A DNA stretch of 54,337 bases from Pirellulales bacterium (lineage in GTDB: Bacteria > Planctomycetota > Planctomycetia > Pirellulales > Thermoguttaceae), in the NCBI GenBank assembly GCA_016935315.1, contig JAFGRD010000143.1, forward strand, positions 1 to 54,337, read 5' to 3'. Position numbers and translations under genes: made by a program. Positions within the stretch are counted from its first letter, which is position 1. Each line of letters begins with the position of its first letter. The notes beneath the pieces were generated by a model. The model made no database searches. It was given only the letters and a program-made list of their open reading frames with translations, and was not told the DNA's origin. Below are positions 18,901-27,450 of the stretch, piece after piece.

Positions 18901-19175
18901 ACGGCCGTGCCGGGATAGAACTGGTTGAGCGGCTTCTTCTCGATCGGATCGACGCAGAAGCCGGTCGAGCGACCGTACGTGGTCGAGACGACCTGCCCGT
19001 CGCGGTTTTCCCGAACGAAACAGAACCCGCGGTCCCCCGATCTTAACGAGCAGGCACGGGGACACACGTCGCAGACGACCCGCTGCCCGTCGTCCGACTC
19101 GTGCCACCAGCCGCCGGGCATGGAACCATCGGGAAGCGATTGACCCTCGGGAGGGGTGGTAACGACTCTCTCCAT
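15972..19175 (-). CDS. AmmeMemoRadiSam triple fusion: radical SAM + AMMECR1 + MEMO
   Basis: A single 1067-aa frame joins the three proteins of the AmmeMemoRadiSam system. Residues 1-387 are the radical SAM part: an N-terminal Cys cluster CDVCPRACSLR, then the cluster motif C100-NLG-C104-KF-C107, and a C-terminal CPECG...CRHC zinc-ribbon-like tail. Residues about 400-600 are AMMECR1-like, with LRSCCGFMG (C463, C464) at the place of the usual LRGCxG. Residues about 600-795 match nothing I can name. Residues about 800-1067 are MEMO/dioxygenase-like: VPHAGWQYSG (H842), EHAIEVHLP, SSDMNHF and ISMCGVMP. The ATG at 19175 is chosen because the radical SAM domain starts just after it. At residue 388 an internal ATG (18014) has its own AAGGAG 9 nt upstream. 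The system is widely conserved, but its reaction is not known to me. No partner gene adjoins. Confidence 0.9.
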   Translation of the reverse strand: MERVVTTPPEGQSLPDGSMPGGWWHESDDGQRVVCDVCPRACSLRSGDRGFCFVRENRDGQVVSTTYGRSTGFCVDPIEKKPLNQFYPGTAVLSFGTAGCNLGCKFCQNWTMSRSHDVDAACELADPETIATAARQLGCRSVAFTYNDPIIWAEYAIDTARACHRQGVKTVAVTSGYMQPAAREAFYRHMDAANVDLKAFSEEFYRDYTGGHLEPVIDTLRWLAHQSDTWVEITNLVIPRANDSPEEIERMCRWIVEELGPDVPLHFSAFHPDFKLTDRPRTPVQTLTAAHEIARRAGLRYVYTGNVSDRMHQSTSCPECGRVVIGRDGYVLGVYDVVAGRCRHCQAPIAGRFDDGPGHWGGRRLPVRIDTYARPNNPTPLAKENTKMESLSRPSPVGAGATQRPELTEQQESSIFQAAGRRVAAAVHAQTPESMESLLAEIAETPVYGAFVSLKRGGQLRSCCGFMGESVPLSEALDRAAFRTATDDPRFPPISASELAHLDMEVWLLWGLQLVTARGEDRVQAVTIGKHGLQIARGASRGLLLPGVAVDHDLDAKGFLKQVCLKAGLPPDAWREDDTSLWTFEGYAVRGKLGTVAGEETPLEAAALRPTPDEVAALADFSRRNVIALVQGATPSFYLPGGYDGGIAGLAVTVGQPQSPQRIEVSRLSVRPEIPLQTTLFGLTEAAARALRARHMHPTETASLPFGLTVLRDPAMHGTAAQPELQGIDPRRRAVLVIDASRSAWVFDPQKTPQALFDEALQRGGFTDPARASVISLAAISTDPRVAIAHVPRPQAGPEVRPTAVAGAFYPATAQQIDHELDAMLPKEKPQPEPWPAVMVPHAGWQYSGRLAAEVFSRVEIPEQVIVLCPKHRPGGSEWAVAPHGTWDLPGRSVPSDPELAQRLAGAVTGLELDAAAHRQEHAIEVHLPILARLAPQARVVGITVGGGQLAGLRRFAEQMAELLRDLRPRPLLVISSDMNHFAGDQETRRLDRMALEAIESLDPEQLYETVRDHGISMCGVMPAVIVMETLRRLEGLNRCESVGYATSADASGDTSRVVGYAGMLLG

Positions 19176-19282
19176 GATCGAACCTGATTGAACCGCCGCC
19201 GGAACCAGTCTCTGGTAAAGATACCATGTTGCCGGCCGACGGGATATCACTCGGTCGGGCGTACGGAGACGAAAATGGGCCG

Positions 19283-22200
19283 CTACCGCGCCGAACGTCT
19301 CTTTTGAACCTTTGCCGACAGCGCCGCGGCCGCCAACGCCCCGAGCACACCGGCCAGCAGCATCAGCAGGGAGTTGGGTTCGGCAGCGGTGCTGGTCGGC
19401 CGGCCGATGGGCGTGTTGGTCGCCATGTTTGCCGGTGGGGCGTAGGGTCCCTGGCTGAAGAGGTTGGCCGCCAACATGGCCTGGACGTCGCTGCCGTTGA
19501 ACCGCCGATCGCCGGTGAAATCGCCTTCGGTCCAGTCGGTGTCGACGTCGAGGCCGAACTTGTTGGCCGCCAGGATCGCCTGGATGTCGAGGCCGTTGAC
19601 CACGCGATCGCCGTTCGTGTCGCCGGCCGCCGCCTGGAATACGTCGATTTCCACGGCGTGACTGGTGTAGGTGACGCCTTGGCCGTGGGGGCCTCGATCG
19701 CTCAAGAAAAGACCCAGCCCGAGTTGTTCGCCCGCGGCCGGCCCGCTGCTGAAGGTCCCGACGAGGCCGCCGGGACCGCCGGTCGTGATGAGAGTCAGGG
19801 ACTGATCGCCGATGGTTTCCAGCATGGCGGCCGCTTGCAGGGCCAGCACGCCGTCGAGATACACGTCGCCTTCGACCGCAATCAGCTCGTCGGTCAACGC
19901 CAGGCGGACCGAGCCGCCGCCGAAGACGACGCTGCCCTGGCCGCGGACGGCCGTGCCGCCGTCGAACGTGTAGGCGTCGCCAGCGAGTTGAAGCGTGGCG
20001 TCGGCGGCGACCTGGAACGCTCCGCTGCTGGAGCCGCCGCCGAGACGCAAGGTCCCGCTCTGCACTTCGACCGTGCCGGAATTGCTGAAGGTTGCATCGA
20101 GATGGATCACGCCATCGTTGCCCTCGACGATCGCATCGCCGGCGTTGTGGAGCACAGCCGTGTCGTCCAGAGAGGGATTGCCGGCCAGGTACATGCCGCC
20201 TCGGGCGTTGATCACCAGGCCGCCACCGATGCGCCCGCCGGTCCACTGGGTTTGGCCAGCGACATCCAACGTGCCCTCTCCTACGAGGAATCCGGACGTG
20301 ACGGTCAGCGAGCCGGTATCGGCGGCCGCATGGAAGTCGTGCGATCCGCCGGAGACGGCCGTCTCGGCGACCTGATACATTCCCTCGATCACGGTCTGCC
20401 CTCCGCTGAGCCGCACCGAAGCGACCTGGACGGCGGAGGCGGCCTCAAGGCGGTGGATCCCGCCAGAGAATTCGAGGGTCCCGCTGCCGGTGAACTCGCC
20501 GAGGTGAGTTCCGCCGCCGCCGAGACTCAGCGTGCCGCCCTGCACTTCGACGGCACCGGCGCTGTTTAGCGCGGTCCGATCGAGCCGAGTCACGCCGTCG
20601 TCGCCGCCGGCCTGTTTGACCAGCGTCGCGTGGTTGTTCAGCGTGCCGCCTTGGAGGTCGCCGTCGCCGGCAAACGTCAGGGATCCGCCGGCGAGGTTGT
20701 TTAATACGGCCGCAATGGCGATCGTCAGGTGGCCGTCGTCGCCGTCGAAGGTAGCGTCGCCCGCGTTCTCCAGTGTTCGCGAGTCTTCCAGCCGCAAGGT
20801 GCCGCTTAGGTGCATGCCTCCGCCGGCGTGGGTGAGGCCGTTGCCGCCCATGGAGCCGCCGGACCAGGTCATGGCTGCCGCAACGTGGACGGTTCCGCCG
20901 CCCTGGAGATTGCCGGCGATCAAGCCCAGCGTGCCGATGTCGGCCGTGGTGCCAAAGTGGTGGCGCCCCCCGGAGACGGTCGTTGCGGCCAGGGCATAAG
21001 GGCCGTTGAAGTGGGTCGTGCCGCCGGTCAGCTCGATTGCCCCGTTGCCGCGGAAGGATCCGCTGTGGGCGCCGTCGCCGAAGAGGCGCAGCGTCCCGCT
21101 TTGGACCTCGACGGAGCCGGAGTTGCGGAAGGTGGCCAGGATTCGGCTGACGCCGTCGCTTCCGCCGGCCCGCTTCACGAGCGTTCCTGCGTTGTTGAGC
21201 GTTCCCGCCTGAAAGTCGCCGTCGCCGTCGAAGACCAGCTGGCTACCGGCGAGGTTGTTCCACGTTGCCTCGGCGCTGTTGTTGAGGAAGGAGCTGTCGC
21301 CGTGGAAGGTGGCGACTGCGGCATTGTCGAGCCTGACGGAGTCGTGAAGATCGAGGAACCCGCCGAGATCGATTCCGCCGCCGGCATGGAGCACGCCGCT
21401 GCCGCCGATGGCCCCGCCCGTCCAGACGACCGGCCCGCCGACGAGGAACACGTCGTTGGCCAAAAGCGACCCGGCAGAGAGGTTCAGCGCGTTGGTGTCG
21501 GCCACCATGTCGAAACGGTGCGACCCGCCGGAGACGTTGGTGGTTTCGACGTGATAGTAGCCGTCGCAGCGACTGCTGCCGCCGGCCAACCTCACGGTTC
21601 GCGTGACGACCCGGGCGTCGGCCTGGAACTGGTGCGAGCCGCTGAACTCGACGGCGCCGTTGCCCAGGAAGCTGCCGCTATGCGTGCCGCCGCCGGCCAG
21701 TTGGAGCGTGCCGCTGCCGACTTCGACCGTGCCCGCATTGTCCAGCGCGACGCCCTGCCACCGCGTCACGCCGACCGAGGCCGACTTGACCAGCCGGCCG
21801 CCGTTGTTGAACACGGCCGTGCCCGACTCGCAAGACAGTGTGGCGTCGCCCCGAACGTCGAACGTGCCGGTGCTCTGCAGCACGGCTCCGGCAGAGACAG
21901 ACACGGCCCCGGCGCCTTCCCAGGTCGCGTTTCCGATCTCGGCGGCGGGGGCCGCCAGCAGTTTCGGTTCGTTGCCGCCGAGCATCAGCCGGTCGTCGAT
22001 CCGCAGCGTGCCCCGGCTGCAAAGCTGGCCGCCGCGGAGTTCGAGGGCTGTCAGCACGAGATCGCCCGGCGCGTGGAAGTTCACGCTGCCGCCGACAATC
22101 GTCAGCATGGGCGAGGGCGTGGCCAGGGGTTGGTTGAAGTGGACCGTCGCCCCGCTGAAGGTGGCATCCATGCCGAGGTCGAATCCGAGATTCACGTCGA

Positions 22201-23497
22201 CCGTGCCGCTGCGGAAGTCGACCCGCCCGGTGCCCCCGAGCGTCATGCCCGGTTCCAACGTGTGTGTGCCCCCAGCAAATTCGAGCGTGGCGCCGTCGTC
22301 CACCGTGAATGCCCCACGGTGGCTGCCGCCGCCGGCGAGGCTCAGCGTACCGCTTTGCACGTCGGCCGTTCCCGGATTGTCCAGGAAGGCGTCCAGCGAA
22401 GTGACCCCGTCGTCGTACCCGTTCTGCTTCAGCAGCGTGCCTTCGTTGCGGAACGTCCCGCCGCTGTAGTCGGCGTCGCCGGCAAACGTGAAGCGGCCGC
22501 CGGTCAGGTTATTCAGCGTGGTTCCGGGCGCGTTGTGCAAGAGGGAATCGTCGCCGCGGAAGACGGCCTCGGCGGCATTGTTCAGGGTGCGGGTATCGTC
22601 CAACACCAGATAGCCCTGCAAGATCATGCCGGCGTCGACATTGGTGCTGCCGCTGCCGGCCATGGTGCCGTCGGTCCAGAGGAAGATGTGCGAGAAGCCC
22701 AGCGCGGCGGAACCGGTCACGGTTGCCCCGGCCAGCCACGAGGCACCGTGGCCGGTGATCGTCGTTTCGGTGTCGAACAGGTACGTTCCCCCAGAGAGCT
22801 CGAGCATCGCCGCGGCGGCCACCTGGAACTGGCCGCTGTTGGTACCCCCGCCGCCAAGTTCGAGTCGGCCGCTCTGCACGTCGATGATGCCCGTGTTGTG
22901 CAGCGTAGCATCGATTCTCGTCAGAAGTTCCGCGGCCCCGGCCTGCTTGATCAGCGTCCCGTGGTTGTTCAGCGTTCCGCCCAGGAAGTCGGCGTCGCCG
23001 GCAAAGACGAACTCCGCGCCGGCCAGGTTGCTGACCACGGCTCGGCTGTCGTTGCGAAGGGCAGTCGTGTCGCCGACACAGATGGCCGTGGCAAGGTTTT
23101 CCAACGTGCGGGTGTCCTCCAACGTTAACTGACCGTTGAGACTCATGCCGCCGGCTGCCCGCGTGACGCCGCCACCGCGCAGCGTGCCGCCCGTCCAGTC
23201 GAAGTTGTCGTGGACCACGAGCGTCCCCGAGCCGCGGAGCGTACCGCTGGCGAGCGTGAATGCCTCGACATTCGCTTCACTGCCCAAGGTGACCGTTCCG
23301 CCGCCGATTACGACGTCGAAGCTGAGTCCGCCGTTGCCGTTGTTGGGAAACAGCGGATCGGAGTCCCAGAGGATCGAGTTGCTCCAATCGCCGGAACTGC
23401 CGCGGAACGTCGCGATGACGTCGGCCGCGCCGGCAATACCCGCGGTCAGCAGAACCCCGCAGAACGTGGCCGCCAGAGACAATACCGCTGAGCGCAT
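19283..23497 (-). CDS. Giant repetitive secreted protein with dockerin-like repeats and PEP-CTERM-like end
   Basis: The protein has 1404 aa from the ATG at 23497, which follows AAAGGA and starts a signal peptide (MRSAVLSLAATFCGVLLTAG). The body has about six degenerate modules of about 190-210 aa built around GTLNNHGTLVKQAG, EVQSGTLRLGGGGTHSG and FSGGTH motifs, typical of autotransporter-associated beta-helix repeats. Near the C-terminus come two dockerin/EF-hand-like units (DTNGDRVVNGLDIQAILAAN and GDFTGDRRFNGSDVQAMLAAN). A degenerate PEP-CTERM follows (AEPNSLLMLLAGVLGAL...KRR). It is probably a surface or matrix protein held outside the cell. A promoter lies 80 nt upstream. The same C-terminal architecture occurs in the protein at 38603. 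Confidence 0.9.
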   Translation of the reverse strand: MRSAVLSLAATFCGVLLTAGIAGAADVIATFRGSSGDWSNSILWDSDPLFPNNGNGGLSFDVVIGGGTVTLGSEANVEAFTLASGTLRGSGTLVVHDNFDWTGGTLRGGGVTRAAGGMSLNGQLTLEDTRTLENLATAICVGDTTALRNDSRAVVSNLAGAEFVFAGDADFLGGTLNNHGTLIKQAGAAELLTRIDATLHNTGIIDVQSGRLELGGGGTNSGQFQVAAAAMLELSGGTYLFDTETTITGHGASWLAGATVTGSAALGFSHIFLWTDGTMAGSGSTNVDAGMILQGYLVLDDTRTLNNAAEAVFRGDDSLLHNAPGTTLNNLTGGRFTFAGDADYSGGTFRNEGTLLKQNGYDDGVTSLDAFLDNPGTADVQSGTLSLAGGGSHRGAFTVDDGATLEFAGGTHTLEPGMTLGGTGRVDFRSGTVDVNLGFDLGMDATFSGATVHFNQPLATPSPMLTIVGGSVNFHAPGDLVLTALELRGGQLCSRGTLRIDDRLMLGGNEPKLLAAPAAEIGNATWEGAGAVSVSAGAVLQSTGTFDVRGDATLSCESGTAVFNNGGRLVKSASVGVTRWQGVALDNAGTVEVGSGTLQLAGGGTHSGSFLGNGAVEFSGSHQFQADARVVTRTVRLAGGSSRCDGYYHVETTNVSGGSHRFDMVADTNALNLSAGSLLANDVFLVGGPVVWTGGAIGGSGVLHAGGGIDLGGFLDLHDSVRLDNAAVATFHGDSSFLNNSAEATWNNLAGSQLVFDGDGDFQAGTLNNAGTLVKRAGGSDGVSRILATFRNSGSVEVQSGTLRLFGDGAHSGSFRGNGAIELTGGTTHFNGPYALAATTVSGGRHHFGTTADIGTLGLIAGNLQGGGTVHVAAAMTWSGGSMGGNGLTHAGGGMHLSGTLRLEDSRTLENAGDATFDGDDGHLTIAIAAVLNNLAGGSLTFAGDGDLQGGTLNNHATLVKQAGGDDGVTRLDRTALNSAGAVEVQGGTLSLGGGGTHLGEFTGSGTLEFSGGIHRLEAASAVQVASVRLSGGQTVIEGMYQVAETAVSGGSHDFHAAADTGSLTVTSGFLVGEGTLDVAGQTQWTGGRIGGGLVINARGGMYLAGNPSLDDTAVLHNAGDAIVEGNDGVIHLDATFSNSGTVEVQSGTLRLGGGSSSGAFQVAADATLQLAGDAYTFDGGTAVRGQGSVVFGGGSVRLALTDELIAVEGDVYLDGVLALQAAAMLETIGDQSLTLITTGGPGGLVGTFSSGPAAGEQLGLGLFLSDRGPHGQGVTYTSHAVEIDVFQAAAGDTNGDRVVNGLDIQAILAANKFGLDVDTDWTEGDFTGDRRFNGSDVQAMLAANLFSQGPYAPPANMATNTPIGRPTSTAAEPNSLLMLLAGVLGALAAAALSAKVQKRRSAR

Positions 23498-23583
23498 CTT
23501 GGGGCGTCCTTTCCCATTGGCCGGCTGTCCGGCCGTCAGATTCGCCAAACAGCCTGCTTGAAGCTATTTTTACCAATCCGCAG

Positions 23584-23613
23584 ATTTTACCGAAAACAGG
23601 CATTCTTGCTCAA
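23584..23613 (-). promoter_or_regulatory. Promoter of the giant repeat protein
   Basis: On the minus strand TTGAGC (23613-23608), an 18-nt spacer and TAAAAT (23589-23584). Transcription would begin about 80 nt before the ATG at 23497. The rest of the 23498-23852 gap shows no gene. Confidence 0.55.
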
Positions 23614-23852
23614 GCACAACTTGCCGGCGCGACTCCGGAGCTTCCACAGCCCACCTGTCGGTCCGAGCTGACTTGATCAACGTGCCCCAGCCGTTTCCTT
23701 CGTGTCGTTCGCGAAAATTCAGAAAAACGGTGCGACCGCTACAGGTCGACTGTCGATATTGCGTATGTGCGTCCGCACGCCGCCCTGCGCGGCCGAACTG
23801 ACCCGCCAGCGGGGCGTACGCAGGGCCACCGGTTCAACTTTTCAGGAGCCAA

Positions 23853-24188
23853 ATGATGCAAGTGAAAGTCTACGTTCCCAAGATCATTGAGGTCCCCAGC
23901 GAGTATCTACCGGCGCTGGCCAAACGGGCGGCCGACAGCCTGGGTGATCGGGCCAGCGAGGTCTCCGCGACCCGGGGACATCTGGTCCGCCAAGCCGTTC
24001 AGGACGGGCTGTTGCGCGAGTTCGACGAACTGGTAAGCGACGACGGCACGGTCGACCTGGTCTGCGACCCGGGCATGGAGATCCCACTGGAGTTGGAGAA
24101 CAAGACGCTCAGCCTTACGGAGCTGCTCGAGGCGCTTCAATACAAGCGTTCGTGGTCCGAAGTCAAGACGTCGTCCGAAGCGGCCTGA
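23853..24188 (+). CDS. Hypothetical 111-aa acidic protein
   Basis: CAGGAG lies just upstream of the ATGATG start. The protein is soluble and mostly helical, with no signal peptide or membrane segment. It begins VKVYVPKIIEVPSEYLP, has an arginine-containing helix (ATRGHLVRQAVQDGLLREF) and ends in an acidic, leucine-rich stretch (LELENKTLSLTELLEALQ). I do not recognise a family. Only 46 nt separate it from the next frame. Confidence 0.55.
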   Translation: MMQVKVYVPKIIEVPSEYLPALAKRAADSLGDRASEVSATRGHLVRQAVQDGLLREFDELVSDDGTVDLVCDPGMEIPLELENKTLSLTELLEALQYKRSWSEVKTSSEAA

Positions 24189-24234
24189 TCGCAGTCCGCT
24201 GACCGGGGGGGGAAGATTGGGAAGAAACACGCCC

Positions 24235-24870
24235 ATGACCGCATACCCGGAAAAGGTCGACGTGGAGTCGGTTTTCCACCAAATGCAGACGCCCCAGGCC
24301 CAGGCTCCGCGGCGGCAGCAGCGTTGCGCCGAGGGTGCCACCAGGCCATGGCGAGTGGTATCGGCCGACGGCTCGACCAGTGTTCTCGACCCAGCAGCCT
24401 GCACGGAGCGGCTGGACGAGCGGCCGCCCGCTGAATCGAGGCAGCGGCTCTTCTGCCTTCGACCCGAGCCGTCCGAGGAGGACCTGCGGTCGCCGCCGGC
24501 CTCGGCCCGTGCGAACATCGGTATGCCGATCGCCGCGCCGCGGGTATCGCAAGTGCTATTGGCCGTCGGCGGGAACGGCTTGCACCAAGCGACCGGCAGC
24601 AGTGGTCTCTGCGGGGCTCGCAGGCTGGGCGCTGCCATGGTTGTCCAAAGCGGCGGCAGTTGCCGATCCACTCCCGGGGCGACGCGGGGCCCCGACTCCG
24701 CGCCGGCACGTGGCCCGACAAGCGGCCCCGTAATCCCTCCCCAGCAAGGCACGCGCTGTCGCGAAATCGACTCGCAATTGGCGCGGATCATCGGCATCTG
24801 GCCCAAGCTGCCGCGAAGCATCCAGGCCGCCATCCTGGCCATGGTCGACGCCGAGAAGTCGAACCGGTGA
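24235..24870 (+). CDS. Doubtful 211-aa reading frame with a recognisable C-terminal helix
   Basis: Most of the frame is low-complexity, rich in Ala, Arg, Pro and Gly, and not protein-like. The last 35 residues (LARIIGIWPKLPRSIQAAILAMVDAE) resemble a short C-terminal segment (x-WPxLPxxxxAGILAMV) that I recall at the end of many planctomycete proteins, some near recombinases. The frame may be a real but poorly conserved gene, or the remnant of one whose 3' end survives. GGGAAG precedes the ATG by 10 nt. The 213 nt after it show no gene. Confidence 0.35.
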   Translation: MTAYPEKVDVESVFHQMQTPQAQAPRRQQRCAEGATRPWRVVSADGSTSVLDPAACTERLDERPPAESRQRLFCLRPEPSEEDLRSPPASARANIGMPIAAPRVSQVLLAVGGNGLHQATGSSGLCGARRLGAAMVVQSGGSCRSTPGATRGPDSAPARGPTSGPVIPPQQGTRCREIDSQLARIIGIWPKLPRSIQAAILAMVDAEKSNR

Positions 24871-25083
24871 CGGTGATCGGCTTCATGCCGGTTGTTTTCT
24901 CTGCCCGGCATCTTCCGGATGTGTCGGCTGTAGTGGATGAAGCCGATTTTCGAGTGAGCCACCCGAGGATGACCGATCTCTGGTTGTAGGCCCCGTGCGG
25001 CAGATGAGGGATTTGCCGGGCTTTCGGGCTAGTCAGTCCAACCAAGGACTTCGGGGCACGGTCCCAATCGGGGGCAAGTTGGC

Positions 25084-27087
25084 ATGGAGAGGTTCCCCGA
25101 GGCAAGAGGAACCGGTCTGCCGGGAGCTGCCGGCTGCGAATACCGGGCGCTGGGCACGGAGAGGCGCTCCGTCGCCGCGCGCTGCCCGCTTTGCCAGCGG
25201 GAATTCAGCGTGCTGGCCAAGCTGGGGCCGGCCCTCGCGACCTGCCCGTCGTGTGGGTTGCGGCTGGCGTGCGACCAGCCCGCGCCGGCCGGACCCGACG
25301 AGTTGGATCGATGGCTGGCCGGCGAGCCGCTGTGTCCGCGCCAACTCAACGATCGGCAGCGCGCCTGGCGTTGGTGCCGACGGCGGCCGTATTTGTGCGG
25401 GCTGCTGGCGACCAGCGCGGTGGTGCTTCTTGCCTTGGCCGTCTTCAGTCTCGCCGGGTACTGCTACACTTCGACCAAGTTGACCCGGACGGATCTCCAG
25501 CGCAGGCGGGCCGAACAACGGCAACAGCAGGCTGAGTCGATAGCGGCCGGGAGGGCCCGGCTGGCCGCCGAGAAACAGCGCCAGGCGGACCGCGAGTCGG
25601 CCGCCCGACGCGCCGCCGAGGAGCGCCTCGAGCGGGCCGAAGCCGATCGGATGAAGGCAGAGCGCGATCGCCGTCGGGCCGAACAGCAGCAGGCCGTCGC
25701 CGCCCGGGAAGCCCGGCTCGTGCTGGCCCGCCAATTGGCCGACGATTCGCAGCAACTGCTGACCAACCGTCCGCATCATAGCCTGTTTCTGGCGGGCGAA
25801 TCGCTCCGGGCCCAATTGCAGGAAGGGCTCGCGCCGAATCGCACCACCGAACAGGTCTTGCGCGACGCCTTGGCACGGATCGGCCAGCGGGGGCTTGCGG
25901 GTCACCGCGGACCCGTGCGGGCGGCGGCAATCAGCCCCGACGGCTGCTGGCTGATCAGTGGTAGCAACGACGGAACGGCTCGCCTTTGGGACCTTTCGGC
26001 GGAAGATCCGGAGGCCTCTGCCATCGTCTTGCGACGGCATCGCGACCGCGTCGTCGCCCTGGCGGTGAGCCCGGACGGAAAGCGGCTCGTTACGGCCGGG
26101 GACGACTCGATCGTGATTCTCTGGGACCTGACGGCCGACGATCCGTCGATGACCGCCGTGGTGCTGGAGGGGCACCGCGGACCGGTCCACGCTGTGGCGA
26201 TCAGTGCCGACGGCTGCCGAATGGTCACGGCAGGGGGTGGTCACGGCATCTCCGACTACGCGGCCCGGCTATGGGACCTCGGCCGGGCCGGGCCGATCGC
26301 GGAACCGACCGTACTGCGGGGACACGAGAAACCGATCCTCACCGTGGTGATCAGCCCCGACGGCCGTTGGGTCGCCACCGCCGGCGAAGACGAGACGATT
26401 CGGCTGTGGAACCTGTCGGCGCGATATCCGGCCGCCGAGCAGATTGTGCTCCAGGCCCACGAAGGTCCAATCCACGCACTCGCCGTCAGCCCGAATTCCC
26501 AGTGGCTGGGTTCCGGCAGCTACGACGGCACGGCCCGCCTCTGGGATCTCCGGACGATCGATTCGTCGTCGGAGCCGATCGTCCTGCGGGGACACCAGGG
26601 TTGGGTGGCGACGGTCGCGATCAGCCCCGACGGCCGCTGGCTGGCAACCGGCAGCTTCGACAACACGGCGCGGCTCTGGGATCTGACTGCCGGAGATCCG
26701 TCGGCCGATTCCGTTGTATTGCGGGGCCATAGGGGTCGCATTCGGGCAACCGCGTTCAGTCCCGATGGCCGTTGGCTGATCACCGGGAGCCTTGACAAAA
26801 CGGTGCGGCTCTGGGATCTCAGCGCCGAGGATCCGTCGGCCGTTGCGATCGTCTTGCGGGGACATGCCAGCCCGATCAACACGTTGGCGGTCAGCCCCGA
26901 CGGGCGCTGGCTGGCCACAGGAAGTGGAGAGACCATCGGCAGTCAGGACAACACGATCCGGCTGTGGGACCTTCGCTTGGATGCACTTCTGGAGACGGCC
27001 CGACTCGCCGCGGCGCGCAGTCTCACGACCGGGCAGCGCCAACAGCTATTGATGGAGGCGTCCAAACGCAGCGAGTCGCTGCGGTAG
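25084..27087 (+). CDS. Membrane-anchored WD40 protein with N-terminal zinc ribbon
   Basis: The protein has 667 aa. Residues about 34-58 form a zinc ribbon (CPLCQREF...CPSCGLRLAC). A membrane helix follows at about 100-125 (LLATSAVVLLALAVFSLAG), then a long arginine- and glutamine-rich coiled coil (about 130-225), then eight WD40 repeats (about 270-640), each ending in ARLWDL or IRLWDL. The repeats are close copies (GHRGPV..AVISPDGRWLATGS.D.TARLWDL), so the propeller may be a recent internal amplification. This architecture is common in planctomycetes, often beside or fused to Ser/Thr kinases; none adjoins here. It is probably a scaffold for protein contacts. Which side of the membrane the propeller faces is not certain. 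Confidence 0.9.
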   Translation: MERFPEARGTGLPGAAGCEYRALGTERRSVAARCPLCQREFSVLAKLGPALATCPSCGLRLACDQPAPAGPDELDRWLAGEPLCPRQLNDRQRAWRWCRRRPYLCGLLATSAVVLLALAVFSLAGYCYTSTKLTRTDLQRRRAEQRQQQAESIAAGRARLAAEKQRQADRESAARRAAEERLERAEADRMKAERDRRRAEQQQAVAAREARLVLARQLADDSQQLLTNRPHHSLFLAGESLRAQLQEGLAPNRTTEQVLRDALARIGQRGLAGHRGPVRAAAISPDGCWLISGSNDGTARLWDLSAEDPEASAIVLRRHRDRVVALAVSPDGKRLVTAGDDSIVILWDLTADDPSMTAVVLEGHRGPVHAVAISADGCRMVTAGGGHGISDYAARLWDLGRAGPIAEPTVLRGHEKPILTVVISPDGRWVATAGEDETIRLWNLSARYPAAEQIVLQAHEGPIHALAVSPNSQWLGSGSYDGTARLWDLRTIDSSSEPIVLRGHQGWVATVAISPDGRWLATGSFDNTARLWDLTAGDPSADSVVLRGHRGRIRATAFSPDGRWLITGSLDKTVRLWDLSAEDPSAVAIVLRGHASPINTLAVSPDGRWLATGSGETIGSQDNTIRLWDLRLDALLETARLAAARSLTTGQRQQLLMEASKRSESLR

Positions 27088-27111
27088 GTTCCAAGCGATA
27101 AGGCCGTGGCA

Positions 27112-27252
27112 CTAGCCGTGGAGCCCAGCCCCGCGCCGCCGGCCGGGGATCCCGCGCTTCCCTTTCCGCTGTCGAACCAGGATTTCGCCGGAGAGGAGGC
27201 AAACGGCGAGAAACGCCAGGACGATAATGGTTTGCGTCAGTTCGAGTGGCAT
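27112..27252 (-). CDS. Possible 46-aa single-span membrane protein
   Basis: The frame MPLELTQTIIVLAFLAVCLL... gives a short N-terminal tail, one hydrophobic helix (about residues 8-24) and a strongly basic tail (RQRKGKRGIPGRRRG). This is the expected pattern for a small inner-membrane protein. No Shine-Dalgarno site is visible, so it may be a chance frame. It lies antisense in the 363-nt gap after the WD40 gene; I see nothing else in that gap. Confidence 0.35.
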   Translation of the reverse strand: MPLELTQTIIVLAFLAVCLLSGEILVRQRKGKRGIPGRRRGAGLHG

Positions 27253-27450
27253 GGTGGCTGTCGTTCGGGTGCGAGAGAGCTGAGCCGCTGCTCGGTGTCT
27301 GGCGATGTCATCGACCGTCCCGACGATCGCTCATCAGGTTCGGCGGCGGCGACGGCCCAGCACGGCGAAACGCCCGTGTCAACGTATCCGACAGACTTGC
27401 CGCGATGCGTTTGGACAAAGGCAACGGCAGGGTCCGTCGGATAGCACACA

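Noticed and set aside
19176-20246. Upstream in-frame extension of the radical SAM fusion by 357 codons
   Set aside because: It overlaps the giant repeat protein on the same strand in another frame and is arginine-rich nonsense; the radical SAM sequence starts right after the ATG at 19175.
20810-23128. Long plus-strand frame (772 aa) across the repeat protein
   Set aside because: It is the antisense shadow of the PEP-CTERM repeat protein; its composition mirrors the repeats and no domain is seen.
25900-27000. Regularly spaced DNA repeats that look like a CRISPR array
   Set aside because: They are the WD40 repeats of a single coding frame, spaced by about 40 codons and not identical.
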